DNA from: JAHFUS01 sp035689115
GTDB taxonomy: Bacteria; Actinomycetota; Acidimicrobiia; Acidimicrobiales; GCA-2861595
Assembly: GCA_035689115.1 (NCBI GenBank)
Contig: DASSMA010000035.1
Coordinates: 13,136 to 77,135, forward strand
Direction: 5' to 3'
DNA: 64,000 nucleotides
Below, piece after piece: positions 26,289 through 37,011 of the stretch. A program made the position numbers and the translations under genes. Numbering within the stretch: position 1 is the first letter of the stretch; the number at the start of each line of letters is the position of its first letter. The notes below the pieces were generated by a model, which saw only the letters and a program-made list of their open reading frames with translations, was not told the DNA's origin and searched no databases.

Positions 26289-27508
26289 CCGGCGTTGAAG
26301 TCCTTTCCGACCACCACGGTCACGTCCACCACGTCGTTGGGGTTGCGGCTCAGCACCAGCGTCCCCACGCCCAGCGCCTGCTGCACCCGCTGAGCCATCG
26401 CCTGCTTCGCCCTGTCGTAGTACACGACCTGGGTCTCCGCGTGGTTGAAACTGTCGGCGTTCCCGCTGACGGTCACCACGAAACCGGGTCCGAGCTTACG
26501 CTGCACCGCCTCGGCCAGGCCGATGGTGCCGGTGCCGTTGAGGAGCTGCACCCGCGGCCGGCCGGCGGCGGCCGTCGCCGTCGGGAACGCCGACGCCACC
26601 AGCCGGGCCAGCTCGTCGGCTTGGACCTTGTAGAGCTCGTCCTCGTCCGAGCCGGTGCCCACCGACTCCACGGGCAGCACGCGCGTGCGGACGTCGCCGC
26701 CGGCCAGGGCGTCGAACGCCTTGGCCAGGGCGACGGGCTGGGTGGGGGCGGCGTCGGGCCGCTTGCGCACCGCCGCCATCCACGCGTCGAGGAACCCCTG
26801 GACGCGCGCCATGCGGGCCAGCTCGGTGCCCCGGCCCTTGGCGGCGAGGTAGGCGCCCGCCTCCTTGGGCTGGATGAGGCGCGGGCCGGCCTCGTACAGC
26901 ACCTGCACCCGGCCGCTGGCGTCGACCTGCTCGACCCGCTCGGGGACGTTGACGGAGAGGGGGCCGACGGGGCCGAGCATGGTGGCCAGCGTCTGGTCGT
27001 CGAGCACCACGGTGCCGGCCATCCCCACGCCGAGGAGGTTCTCGATCGTGGCCTGGAGGCGCGTCGCACCGCCCACCTGGAGGGCCTTCGACACCGGTTC
27101 GAGCCCGAGCGACACGACCTCGGTGAGGGTTCCCGAGGGGATCAGGACGGCCGAGCCGCCCGGCGAGCGACCGGGCGCCAGCACGAACAGCGAGGTGGCG
27201 TTCCCCTCCGGGTCGCGCATCGCGACCAGGACGGGCGCCACGGCCGTCCCCGACCCGCCCGCCGCCCCGCCCTTCTTGGTGCCTCCCGACGTGTCGCCGC
27301 CCTGGCCGATCAGGAAGGCCACCGCTCCGAGCACCACGACGACGACGGCGGCCACCGCCGCCATGCGCTGGCGCCGGCGACGGCGCCGGGCCCGGCGCTT
27401 CTGGGCGCGCGTACCGCCCCGCGTGCGCTCCGGGAGCGGGATGGCCTGGAAGTCGAAGGGGTCCTCGGGACCGGCAGGCATGGCCGTGTCGGTTCCGCTC
27501 TCCCTCAT
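26285..27508 (-). CDS. LytR_C domain envelope protein with LCP-like middle region
   Basis: 407 residues. A cytoplasmic basic N-terminus (RGGTRAQKRRARRRRRRQRM) precedes one membrane span (AAVAAVVVVVLGAVAFLIG), then an extracellular region. The C-terminal ~100 residues are a LytR_C domain: RPRVQLLNGTGTIGLAEAVQ, NHAETQVVYYDRAKQAMAQR, DVVDVTVVVGKDF. The middle (APVLVAMRDPEGNATSLFVL, TVVLDDQTLATMLGPVGPLS) has LCP-like strand order but lacks the RD and R residues used for lipid-pyrophosphate binding. A ligase activity is therefore unlikely. It is the standard partner between nadD and rsfS in actinobacteria, of unknown role. Confidence 0.78.
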   Translation of the reverse strand: MRESGTDTAMPAGPEDPFDFQAIPLPERTRGGTRAQKRRARRRRRRQRMAAVAAVVVVVLGAVAFLIGQGGDTSGGTKKGGAAGGSGTAVAPVLVAMRDPEGNATSLFVLAPGRSPGGSAVLIPSGTLTEVVSLGLEPVSKALQVGGATRLQATIENLLGVGMAGTVVLDDQTLATMLGPVGPLSVNVPERVEQVDASGRVQVLYEAGPRLIQPKEAGAYLAAKGRGTELARMARVQGFLDAWMAAVRKRPDAAPTQPVALAKAFDALAGGDVRTRVLPVESVGTGSDEDELYKVQADELARLVASAFPTATAAAGRPRVQLLNGTGTIGLAEAVQRKLGPGFVVTVSGNADSFNHAETQVVYYDRAKQAMAQRVQQALGVGTLVLSRNPNDVVDVTVVVGKDFNAG

Positions 27509-27512
27509 CCTC

Positions 27513-28091
27513 CTATCCAGCGTACAGACCTCGGCGCCGAATCTCGCGCACCGCCGCCGCCGGCACGAGGGCGTCGATCGGGCGGCCGGCGGCCACGCGG
27601 GCCCTCAGATCGGTGCTGGAGACGTCGAGGGCGGGCACGGCGACGGTCACCGAGCGCCACGGTTGCGGCGGTGTGGCGCCGGGCGCGCCGGGCCGGCGGA
27701 CCACCACCACGGTGACGGCGGACTGGAGCTCCCCGACCCGCTTCCACGTGGGCAGGTCGGGAACCACGTCGGAGCCGACGACCAGGAACAGCTCGGCACC
27801 GGGGTGCCTGCCGGCCAGTTCGGCGACGGTGTCGGCCGTGTACGACGGCCCACCCCGGTCGACCTCGAGGGCGCTCGCCTCCAGCCCCTCGATCCCGTCC
27901 ACCGCCGCCGCCACCACCGCCAGCCGGTCGACGGCCGGGGTGATCGCGCGGCTCCCGGCCTTCTGCCACGGCAGGTTGGCCACCACGAGCAGCATCGTGT
28001 CCAGGGCCAGCTCGTGGCGAACCTCGACGGCGGCCGCCAGGTGGCCGACGTGCACGGGATCGAAGGTGCCGCCGAGGATGCCGATGCGCAC
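27513..28091 (-). CDS. nadD: nicotinate-nucleotide adenylyltransferase
   Basis: A 192-residue nucleotidyltransferase converting nicotinate mononucleotide and ATP to deamido-NAD. RIGILGGTFDPVHVGHL at the N-terminus holds the GGTFDPxHxGH motif, and DVSSTDLRARVAAGRP is the C-terminal SSTxxR motif. The GTG at 28091 immediately precedes the beta strand RIGILGG and gives the family length; the frame remains open upstream through the divergent hydrolase gene but that part has no coding character. It is first in the nadD - LytR_C - rsfS run; a 4-base gap follows. Confidence 0.96.
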   Translation of the reverse strand: MRIGILGGTFDPVHVGHLAAAVEVRHELALDTMLLVVANLPWQKAGSRAITPAVDRLAVVAAAVDGIEGLEASALEVDRGGPSYTADTVAELAGRHPGAELFLVVGSDVVPDLPTWKRVGELQSAVTVVVVRRPGAPGATPPQPWRSVTVAVPALDVSSTDLRARVAAGRPIDALVPAAAVREIRRRGLYAG

Positions 28092-28125
28092 GCGCAGAGC
28101 GTAGGGACCGGCGCTACCGTCCGGC

Positions 28126-29262
28126 GTGCCCGACGCTCGGCTCCCCGACGGCGTGGACGGCTGGTGCGACGCCCGTTTCGCCGGGGTGGCGGACGCCCTC
28201 GGCGAGCAGCTGACCGCCGGCGTCCACCACGCCGTGGCCGTCGCCGTCCGCCACCGGGGCCGCCCCGTGGTGGACCTGTGGGCCGGCGGCTTCGCCGAGG
28301 ACACCATCGTCGTGTGCTTCTCGGCGACCAAGGGGCCGGTGGCGACGGCCGTCCACATGGCGCTGGAGCGGGCGGGCGTCGGCTACGACACCCCGGTGGC
28401 GGCCGTGTGGCCCGAGTTCGGCGCCAACGGCAAGGAGGCCGTCACCATCCGCCAGCTCCTGTGCCACGAGGCGGGCATCCCGCAGATCCGGGGCGAGGTG
28501 GCCGGCGTGGAGGCGATGGCCGACTGGGAGGCCATGGTGGCCACCGTCGAGCGCCTGGCGCCGCTCTGGGAGCCGGGGACGGCCGCCGGCTACCACGCCC
28601 TGACGTGGGGGTGGCTGGCCGGCGAGCTGCTGCACCGCGTCGACGGCCGCCGGCCGGAGCGCTTCCTCGCCGAGGAAGTCGCCGGTCCCCTCGGCCTCGA
28701 CGGCTGCTTCCTCGGCACCCCGGACCACCAGGCCGGACGCCTGGCGCCCGTGGCCTGGGACGCCAAGTACCTCACGATGCCCCACCTCGACCAGCTGCTC
28801 CCGGCCGACTCGGTCACCCTTCGGGCCGTCGACCCGGGCGGCGACATGGTGGACTTCGTCAACAGCGAGCGGGGCCGGGCCGCCGTGGTGCCCGCCATCA
28901 CCGGGGCCTTCACCGCCCGGTCGCTCGCCACGATCTACGCCGCCCTCGAGCAGGGCGGCACCCTCGACGGCGTGCGGCTGCTCTCGCCCGAGACGGTGGC
29001 GGCGGCCACGGCCGTGCAGAACGACCGGCCCGACATGGTGCTGTTCTTCCCCGTGCGCTGGCGTCTCGGGTTCATGAGCGTCCGGGCCGCCGGCGCCGAC
29101 GCCTACGGCCACGCCGGCCTGGGCGGCTCCATCGGCATGGCGGACCCGGCCACCGGGTTGGCCGTCGCCGTCGCCCTCGACCGCCTGGAACTGGACCTGC
29201 TGGGAGACAACCGCTCGGCCGGCATCATCCAGGCCGCCACCGCCGCCGCCAACGCCCTGTGA
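28126..29262 (+). CDS. serine hydrolase (beta-lactamase/EstB-like, class C fold)
   Basis: A 378-residue penicillin-binding-protein-like hydrolase with no signal peptide, so cytoplasmic. CFSATKGPVATAVHMALE holds the SxxK catalytic dyad near residue 66-69. YHALTWGWLAGELLHRV is the YxN-like element, with Tyr kept and Asn replaced. GHAGLGGSIGMADPATG near the C-terminus is the KTG-equivalent HxG. These features indicate an EstB-type esterase or a peptide amidase more than a drug-resistance beta-lactamase. GTG at 28126 is 34 nt from the divergent nadD. It ends in a strong dyad at 29275-29315 before a convergent gene. Confidence 0.82.
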   Translation: MPDARLPDGVDGWCDARFAGVADALGEQLTAGVHHAVAVAVRHRGRPVVDLWAGGFAEDTIVVCFSATKGPVATAVHMALERAGVGYDTPVAAVWPEFGANGKEAVTIRQLLCHEAGIPQIRGEVAGVEAMADWEAMVATVERLAPLWEPGTAAGYHALTWGWLAGELLHRVDGRRPERFLAEEVAGPLGLDGCFLGTPDHQAGRLAPVAWDAKYLTMPHLDQLLPADSVTLRAVDPGGDMVDFVNSERGRAAVVPAITGAFTARSLATIYAALEQGGTLDGVRLLSPETVAAATAVQNDRPDMVLFFPVRWRLGFMSVRAAGADAYGHAGLGGSIGMADPATGLAVAVALDRLELDLLGDNRSAGIIQAATAAANAL

Positions 29263-29274
29263 ACCCCCCGTTGA

Positions 29275-29315
29275 TGTCGCCGGAACGACACGGTCGGCGC
29301 GCCGTTCCGGCGACA
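29275..29315. terminator. 13-bp dyad between convergent hydrolase and LLM genes
   Basis: Perfect arms TGTCGCCGGAACG (29275-29287) and CGTTCCGGCGACA (29303-29315) flank a 15-base GC-rich loop. It lies 12 bases past the hydrolase stop and 37 bases past the LLM stop. No T-tract on either side. Likely a bidirectional terminator. Confidence 0.6.
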
Positions 29316-29352
29316 CGATCGCGGCCGCCGCCGCCCAGCGTGCCGTGGCCCC

Positions 29353-30240
29353 CTACCGGCCCGCCAGCCGGGCGATGACGGGGGCGAAGGCCTCGGCCGA
29401 GGCGGCGGGGACGCACCAGTAGCTGAAGCCGAACAGCTCGCGCCGGCGCTCCAGCGTCTCGCAGAGCTGGTCGACGGAGCCGACGAGGGCCATGGGGACG
29501 TCGAGCGCCTCCTCGGGGGTGATGTCCAGCCCCGGCGCCATCGCCTCGGCCATCGCCCGCGGGTCGGCGCCCACCATGCAGACGGCCGTGTTGCAGTGGA
29601 GCTCCAGGGCGCCGAAGCGCTCGCCCGCCTGCTCCCGCACCCACTCCACCCGCTCCCGGAACGGCCCGGCCAGGGCGGCGCGGGCCGCCTCGGGGCCCCA
29701 CGCCCCGGCGGCGAGGGTGGTGTTGAAGCCCACGATGTCGGCCTCCCGGGCGGCCAGCGCCAGCACCCGCCGGCCGCCGCCGGCCACGAGCACCGGCGGG
29801 TGGGGCCGCTGGGCGGGCGGGGGCAGCCCGTCGGCCCACCGCGCCTTGAGGAGCGGCACGGCCGCCTCCAGGCGGGCGACGCGGGCGGCCGGCGGGTCGA
29901 ACGCCAGGCCCAACGTCTCGTAGTCGCCCGGCTGCCACCCGGCGCCCATCCCGACCTCCAGGCGACCCTCCGACAGCACGTCGAGCGTGGCCAGCTCCTT
30001 GGCCAGCACGGCCGGGTGGCGGAAGTCGTTGGCCAGCACCATGGTGCCGAGCCGGATGGTGGTGGTGGCGGCCGCAGCCGCGGCGAGGGCGACCAACGGG
30101 GCCCACTGGTCGTCGGGGTGGTCGGGCATCACGAGCGTGTCGTAGCCGAGGTCCTCCATCGCCCGGGCCTGGGCGCGCCAGGCGCCGGCGCCCGCCGCCG
30201 ACCGCACCTTCACCCCGAACCGGAACGCCCGCCGCCTCAT
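29353..30240 (-). CDS. LLM-class (F420-dependent-like) oxidoreductase
   Basis: A 295-residue luciferase-like TIM barrel. Family signatures are FRFGVKVRSAAGAGAWRAQA, DLGYDTLVMPDHPDDQWAPL, TIRLGTMVLANDFRHPAVLA, LSEGRLEVGMGAGWQPGDYE and AREADIVGFN. It resembles the F420-dependent group TIGR03621 of actinobacteria, which reduce or oxidise undefined small molecules. The cofactor is inferred from family and not from a unique motif. The ATG at 30240 directly abuts a 26-bp perfect palindrome (30241-30266) shared with the divergent DAHP synthase promoter region. The palindrome supplies its GGGAGCG ribosome site. Confidence 0.82.
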   Translation of the reverse strand: MRRRAFRFGVKVRSAAGAGAWRAQARAMEDLGYDTLVMPDHPDDQWAPLVALAAAAAATTTIRLGTMVLANDFRHPAVLAKELATLDVLSEGRLEVGMGAGWQPGDYETLGLAFDPPAARVARLEAAVPLLKARWADGLPPPAQRPHPPVLVAGGGRRVLALAAREADIVGFNTTLAAGAWGPEAARAALAGPFRERVEWVREQAGERFGALELHCNTAVCMVGADPRAMAEAMAPGLDITPEEALDVPMALVGSVDQLCETLERRRELFGFSYWCVPAASAEAFAPVIARLAGR

Positions 30241-30266
30241 CGCTCCCGACCCTAGGGTCGGGAGCG
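30241..30266. promoter_or_regulatory. 26-bp perfect palindrome between LLM and DAHP synthase genes
   Basis: The half-site CGCTCCCGACCCT is followed by its exact reverse complement with no spacer. It ends one base before the LLM start codon and 26 bases before the DAHP synthase GTG at 30293. It could be an operator for a dimeric repressor controlling both genes, or an RNA hairpin that hides the LLM ribosome site (the right half, read on the minus strand, contains GGTCGGGAGCG). No regulator gene is adjacent. Confidence 0.6.
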
Positions 30267-30292
30267 GGTTGTCGGCAGCCTTCCCGTAGGCT

Positions 30293-31639
30293 GTGGGCGT
30301 GGAATCCCGAGGGTGGACGCCAACCACCTGGCGCGAGCGGCCGGCCGCCCAGCAGCCGGACTGGCCCGACGAGGCCGCCCTCGACCGCGCCCTCAAGCAG
30401 CTCGGCACCCTGCCGCCGCTGGTGTTCGCCGGCGAGGCCCGCCAGCTGCGCACGTCGCTGGGCGAGGCGGCCCAGGGCGAGGCGTTCCTGCTCCAGGCCG
30501 GCGACTGCGCCGAGTCCTTCGGCGAGTTCTCGGCCGACGCCATCCGGGACAAGCTCAAGGTCATCCTCCAGATGGCCATCGTGCTCACCTACGGCGCCGG
30601 CGTCCCCGTGGTGAAGGTGGGGCGCATCGCCGGCCAGTTCGCCAAGCCGCGGTCGTCGCCCACCGAGCTCGTGGGCGACGTCGAGCTGCCGTCGTTCCGG
30701 GGCCACATCGTGCACAGCGACGCCCCCGACGCGGCGTCGCGGGTGGCCGACCCGAACCGCCTCATCGGCGCCTACCACCAGTCGGCGGCCACGTTGAACC
30801 TGCTGCGGGCCTTCACCAAGGGTGGCTTCGCCGACGTCAGCCAGGTCCACATGTGGAACCAGCAGTTCGTGGCGTCGAGCGCCGAGGGCCGGCGCTACGA
30901 GGCCATCGCCGGCGAGATCGAGCGGGCCCTGCGGTTCATGCGGGCGTGCGGCATCAGGATCGAGACGGCGTCGCAGCTGCACGAGGTGGACTTCTTCACC
31001 TCCCACGAGGCGCTGCTCCTCGGCTACGAGGAGGCCCTCACCCGCCAGGACTCGCTCACCGGCAACTGGTACGACTGCTCGGCCCACATGCTGTGGGTGG
31101 GCGACCGCACCCGCCAGCTCGACGGTGCCCACATCGAGTTCCTGGCCGGCGTGCACAACCCCATCGGCTGCAAGATCGGCCCGAGCGCCACGGTCCACGA
31201 CGTGCTCGCCCTGTGCGAGCGCCTCGACCCCGACCGGGTCCCGGGCCGGCTCACCCTCATATCCCGCATGGGCGTGCGGCGCATCCACGACACGCTGCCC
31301 CCGCTGCTCGAAGGCGTGCGACGGGCCGGCCACCCGGCCCTCTGGGCCTGCGACCCCATGCACGGCAACACCTTCGTGAGCGACGGCGGGCGCAAGACCC
31401 GCCACTTCGACGACGTGATGGGCGAGCTGGAGCTGTTCTTCGCCGCCTGCCGGGCGGAGGGCACCTGGCCGGGCGGCGTGCACGTCGAGCTCACCGGCGA
31501 CGACGTCACCGAGTGCCTGGGCGGCGCTGACGACGTCTCCGACCTCGACCTCAACTACACCAGCGCCTGCGACCCCCGACTGAACGGCCGCCAGAGCCTC
31601 GACCTCGCCTTCCGGGTGGCCGAGCTCCTCCGGACCTAG
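30293..31639 (+). CDS. 3-deoxy-7-phosphoheptulonate synthase, class II
   Basis: A 448-residue plant/actinobacterial-type DAHP synthase, the first step of the shikimate pathway, joining phosphoenolpyruvate and erythrose 4-phosphate. Motifs include LLQAGDCAESFGEFSADAIR, VVKVGRIAGQFAKPRSSPTE, GCKIGPSATVHDVLALCERL and WACDPMHGNTFVS, covering the metal-binding Cys, His, Glu and Asp residues. Length is normal. Start is GTG 30293 (or the in-frame GTG 30299). The stop overlaps the convergent flavoprotein stop by 4 nt (CTAG). Symbols aroF/aroG/aroH are all used for this family, so none is assigned. Confidence 0.95.
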   Translation: MGVESRGWTPTTWRERPAAQQPDWPDEAALDRALKQLGTLPPLVFAGEARQLRTSLGEAAQGEAFLLQAGDCAESFGEFSADAIRDKLKVILQMAIVLTYGAGVPVVKVGRIAGQFAKPRSSPTELVGDVELPSFRGHIVHSDAPDAASRVADPNRLIGAYHQSAATLNLLRAFTKGGFADVSQVHMWNQQFVASSAEGRRYEAIAGEIERALRFMRACGIRIETASQLHEVDFFTSHEALLLGYEEALTRQDSLTGNWYDCSAHMLWVGDRTRQLDGAHIEFLAGVHNPIGCKIGPSATVHDVLALCERLDPDRVPGRLTLISRMGVRRIHDTLPPLLEGVRRAGHPALWACDPMHGNTFVSDGGRKTRHFDDVMGELELFFAACRAEGTWPGGVHVELTGDDVTECLGGADDVSDLDLNYTSACDPRLNGRQSLDLAFRVAELLRT

Positions 31640-33057
31640 GGGGCGAAAGCGGAGCGAACCTCGGCCCGCTTGATGCCGTCGTAGGCGGCGTACTTGAAGG
31701 CGTCGCTGCGGGTCGGGACGTTGAACGTGGTGTCCACGAACTCGCCGATGCCGCCGCCGTGGTGGATCACCGCCTGGGGGAGGTGGACCAGCTCGGCCGC
31801 CTCGGCACCGAGGACGTGGGCCCCGAGCAGCCGGCCCGTCGCCCGCTCGAACACCAGCTTCACCAGGCCGTCGGTGTCCCGGGCGACGACCGCCTTGGTG
31901 TTGCGACGGAACCAGGCCCGGCCGACCTCGAAGTCGATGCCGGCGGCCGCCGCCGTCTCCTCGGTCATCCCCACGCCGGCGGCCTCGGGGATCGTGTAGA
32001 TCCCCACCGGGAGCAGATCGTCGACGGCCCGGCGCAGCGGGAACCCGAAGGCGTGGGCGAGGGCGACCCGCGCCTGCTCCATCGACGTCGACGCCAGCGC
32101 CGGCGGCCCGACGACGTCGCCGGCGGCCAGCACGTGCGGGACGGTGGTGCGGTAGCGGTCGTCGACGACGACGTGGCCCCGGGCGTCCACGGCCACGCCG
32201 GCCTCCTCCAGGCCGAGTCCCTCGGTGTTGGGCACCCGGCCGGCGGCGACGAGGAGGCGGTCGCAGGGCACGACCCTCCCGTCGGAGAGGCGCACCTCGA
32301 GCCCACCGGCCCGCTGCTCCACCTCGGCCACCGTCGTTGCGAGCGCCAGGTCGACGCCGGCGGCCCTCAGGTCCTCCGCCAGCAGGGCCGCCACCTCGCC
32401 GTCGAGCAGTGGGAGGAACCGCTCGCCGGCCTCGACGAGGTGGACCTCGACGCCCACGGCGGCGAAGATCGAGGCGAACTCGCTGCCGACGGCGCCGGCA
32501 CCGGCGATCACCACGCACCCGAAGGGCCGGTCGAGGGCGAGGATCTCGCCGGCGTCGACGACCGAGGCGCCGTCGAAGGGGATACCCGGCGGGCGCAGGG
32601 GCCGGGATCCGGTCGCCAGCAGGACGGCCTCGCCCTCCAGGGCCCGGTCGGCGCGTCCCTCGCCCGACACCCGCACGACCCGGCCGCCCGCCTCCAGACG
32701 GGCCCGCCCGGGCACCACCTCGACCCCGAGCCGGTCCAGGTTCTCGGACACCGCCGAGCCCATCGCCGCGCTCGCCGCCGTGGCGTGCGCGCGCAGGCGC
32801 CGGAAGGCGGCCGGCAGGTCGAGGGTGACGGTGAGGGCGTCGTCGGCCCGGCCCGCCCGCACCCGCAGCGCCGTCTCCCGCAGGGCCTTGGTGGGGATGC
32901 CGCCGGTCGCCACCGTCGTGCCGCCCAACGACGGCGAGCGCTCCACCAGCGCCACCCGCTTCCCGTGGTAGGCGGCCAGGGCGGCGCCCTTCTCACCCGC
33001 CGGCCCCGACCCGATCACCACCAGGTCGAAACGCTCGGCGTCCGAGCCGGACGTCAC
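31636..33057 (-). CDS. sthA: NAD(P) transhydrogenase, soluble (SthA-like) flavoprotein
   Basis: A 473-residue pyridine nucleotide-disulfide oxidoreductase-fold protein. The FAD motif is DLVVIGSGPAGEKGAALAAY, the NAD(P) motif CVVIAGAGAVGSEFASIFAA, and the second FAD segment VLAAGDVVGPPALASTSMEQ. The active-site region reads LGGTTVATGGIPTKALRET, with no CxxxxC pair. This separates it from lipoamide dehydrogenase and mercuric reductase and fits the Si-specific transhydrogenases of actinobacteria. It would exchange hydride between NADPH and NAD+ in the cytoplasm. GTG 33057 precedes the FAD strand; the frame is open further upstream without coding character. Confidence 0.85.
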   Translation of the reverse strand: MTSGSDAERFDLVVIGSGPAGEKGAALAAYHGKRVALVERSPSLGGTTVATGGIPTKALRETALRVRAGRADDALTVTLDLPAAFRRLRAHATAASAAMGSAVSENLDRLGVEVVPGRARLEAGGRVVRVSGEGRADRALEGEAVLLATGSRPLRPPGIPFDGASVVDAGEILALDRPFGCVVIAGAGAVGSEFASIFAAVGVEVHLVEAGERFLPLLDGEVAALLAEDLRAAGVDLALATTVAEVEQRAGGLEVRLSDGRVVPCDRLLVAAGRVPNTEGLGLEEAGVAVDARGHVVVDDRYRTTVPHVLAAGDVVGPPALASTSMEQARVALAHAFGFPLRRAVDDLLPVGIYTIPEAAGVGMTEETAAAAGIDFEVGRAWFRRNTKAVVARDTDGLVKLVFERATGRLLGAHVLGAEAAELVHLPQAVIHHGGGIGEFVDTTFNVPTRSDAFKYAAYDGIKRAEVRSAFAP

Positions 33058-33142
33058 GCCGCCGGGCCCGGTCGGCGGCGGACGTCGATGCGCACGGGGA
33101 ACAGGCTCGCGCCGATGGGCGCCGGCGTGGCACGATCGGACG

Positions 33143-33592
<450 letters not shown>

Positions 33593-33596
33593 CCGC

Positions 33597-34004
33597 ATGG
33601 AGATCACGATCCACGCCAGCTTCCTCCCCCACCACGACCCCGACGCCTCGCTGGCCTTCTACCGCGACAAGCTCGGCTTCGAGGTGCGCAACGACGTCGG
33701 CTACGCCGGCATGCGCTGGATCACGGTCGGCCCCGCCGGCCAGCCCGGCACGTCGATCGTCCTGTACCCGCCGGGCGCCGACCCCGGGATCACCGACGAG
33801 GAGCGCCGCACCATCACCGAGATGATGGCCAAGGGCACCTTCGCCTCCCTGCTCCTCGCCACCAAGGACGTCGACGGCACCTTCGACACCCTCCAGAGAG
33901 GCGACACCGAGGTCGTCCAGGAGCCCACCGACCAGCCCTACGGGGTCCGGGACTTCGCCATCCGCGACCCTGCCGGCAACCTCATCCGCATCCAGGAACG
34001 GTGA
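33597..34004 (+). CDS. VOC (glyoxalase/bleomycin-resistance) family protein
   Basis: A 135-residue vicinal-oxygen-chelate protein made of two beta-alpha-beta-beta-beta modules. MEITIHASFLPHHDPDASLA, FYRDKLGFEVRNDVGYAGMR and DQPYGVRDFAIRDPAGNLIR are typical, the last carrying the Glu/Asp near the metal site (RIQER at the end). Members bind metals and act as lyases, dioxygenases or drug-binding proteins. It follows the AraC gene by 4 nt and precedes the UvrA-like gene by 4 nt, so the three form an operon probably aimed at a toxic small molecule. That function is inferred. Confidence 0.88.
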   Translation: MEITIHASFLPHHDPDASLAFYRDKLGFEVRNDVGYAGMRWITVGPAGQPGTSIVLYPPGADPGITDEERRTITEMMAKGTFASLLLATKDVDGTFDTLQRGDTEVVQEPTDQPYGVRDFAIRDPAGNLIRIQER

Positions 34005-34008
34005 GCGG

Positions 34009-36402
<2,394 letters not shown>

Positions 36403-37011
36403 AGCGCACCAGGGTCCAGCGCCGGTCGTCGGCGCCGGGGCCGGGCGCCTCCCACTCGGTGATCGACGTGTTCTCGATACGGAGGTTGAACTGGGGCGCC
36501 ACGGAGAGCTGCCCGAGGGCCCGGAACGAGCTCTCCACCACCCCGCCGTGGCAGGCCAGCACCACCGTGGCGCCGGTGTGGGCGGCGGCCAGGCGGGACA
36601 GGGCGGAGCCGGCCCGCACGATGAACTGGGCCCAGCTCTCGGCCCCCGGCGCCATGGGCCGGTAGTAGCTCGCCCCCTCCCCCGGCCAGGTATAGCGCGC
36701 CCGGAACTCCTCCCAGGTGAGCCCGTCCGCCTCGCCCGGGTGCAGCTCGCACAGCGCCTCCTCCTGCTCGACGGCCAGGCCGCCGAGGGCGGGGGCGATG
36801 ATGTCGGCCGTCTCCACGGCCCGGGGCAGGGTGCTGGCGTACAGGAGGTCGGCCGCCAGCTCCCCGGCCGAGAGGCGGTCGCGCAGGGCCTCGGCCTGGC
36901 GCCGGCCCCGGTCCGACAGCCCCGTGCATCCCAGGGGGCCACCGACCACCTGGTCGACGTGGCACTGCGCCTCGCCGTGGCGGACGAGCACGATGCGCGT
37001 GGGCCGGTCCG

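Noticed and set aside
28126..29262. Antibiotic-resistance beta-lactamase
   Set aside because: No signal peptide, the YxN Asn is replaced and the KTG motif is HxG; an esterase or peptidase of the same fold is more likely.
31636..33057. Lipoamide dehydrogenase or mercuric reductase
   Set aside because: The active-site region lacks the redox CxxxxC pair; the SthA-like assignment fits better.
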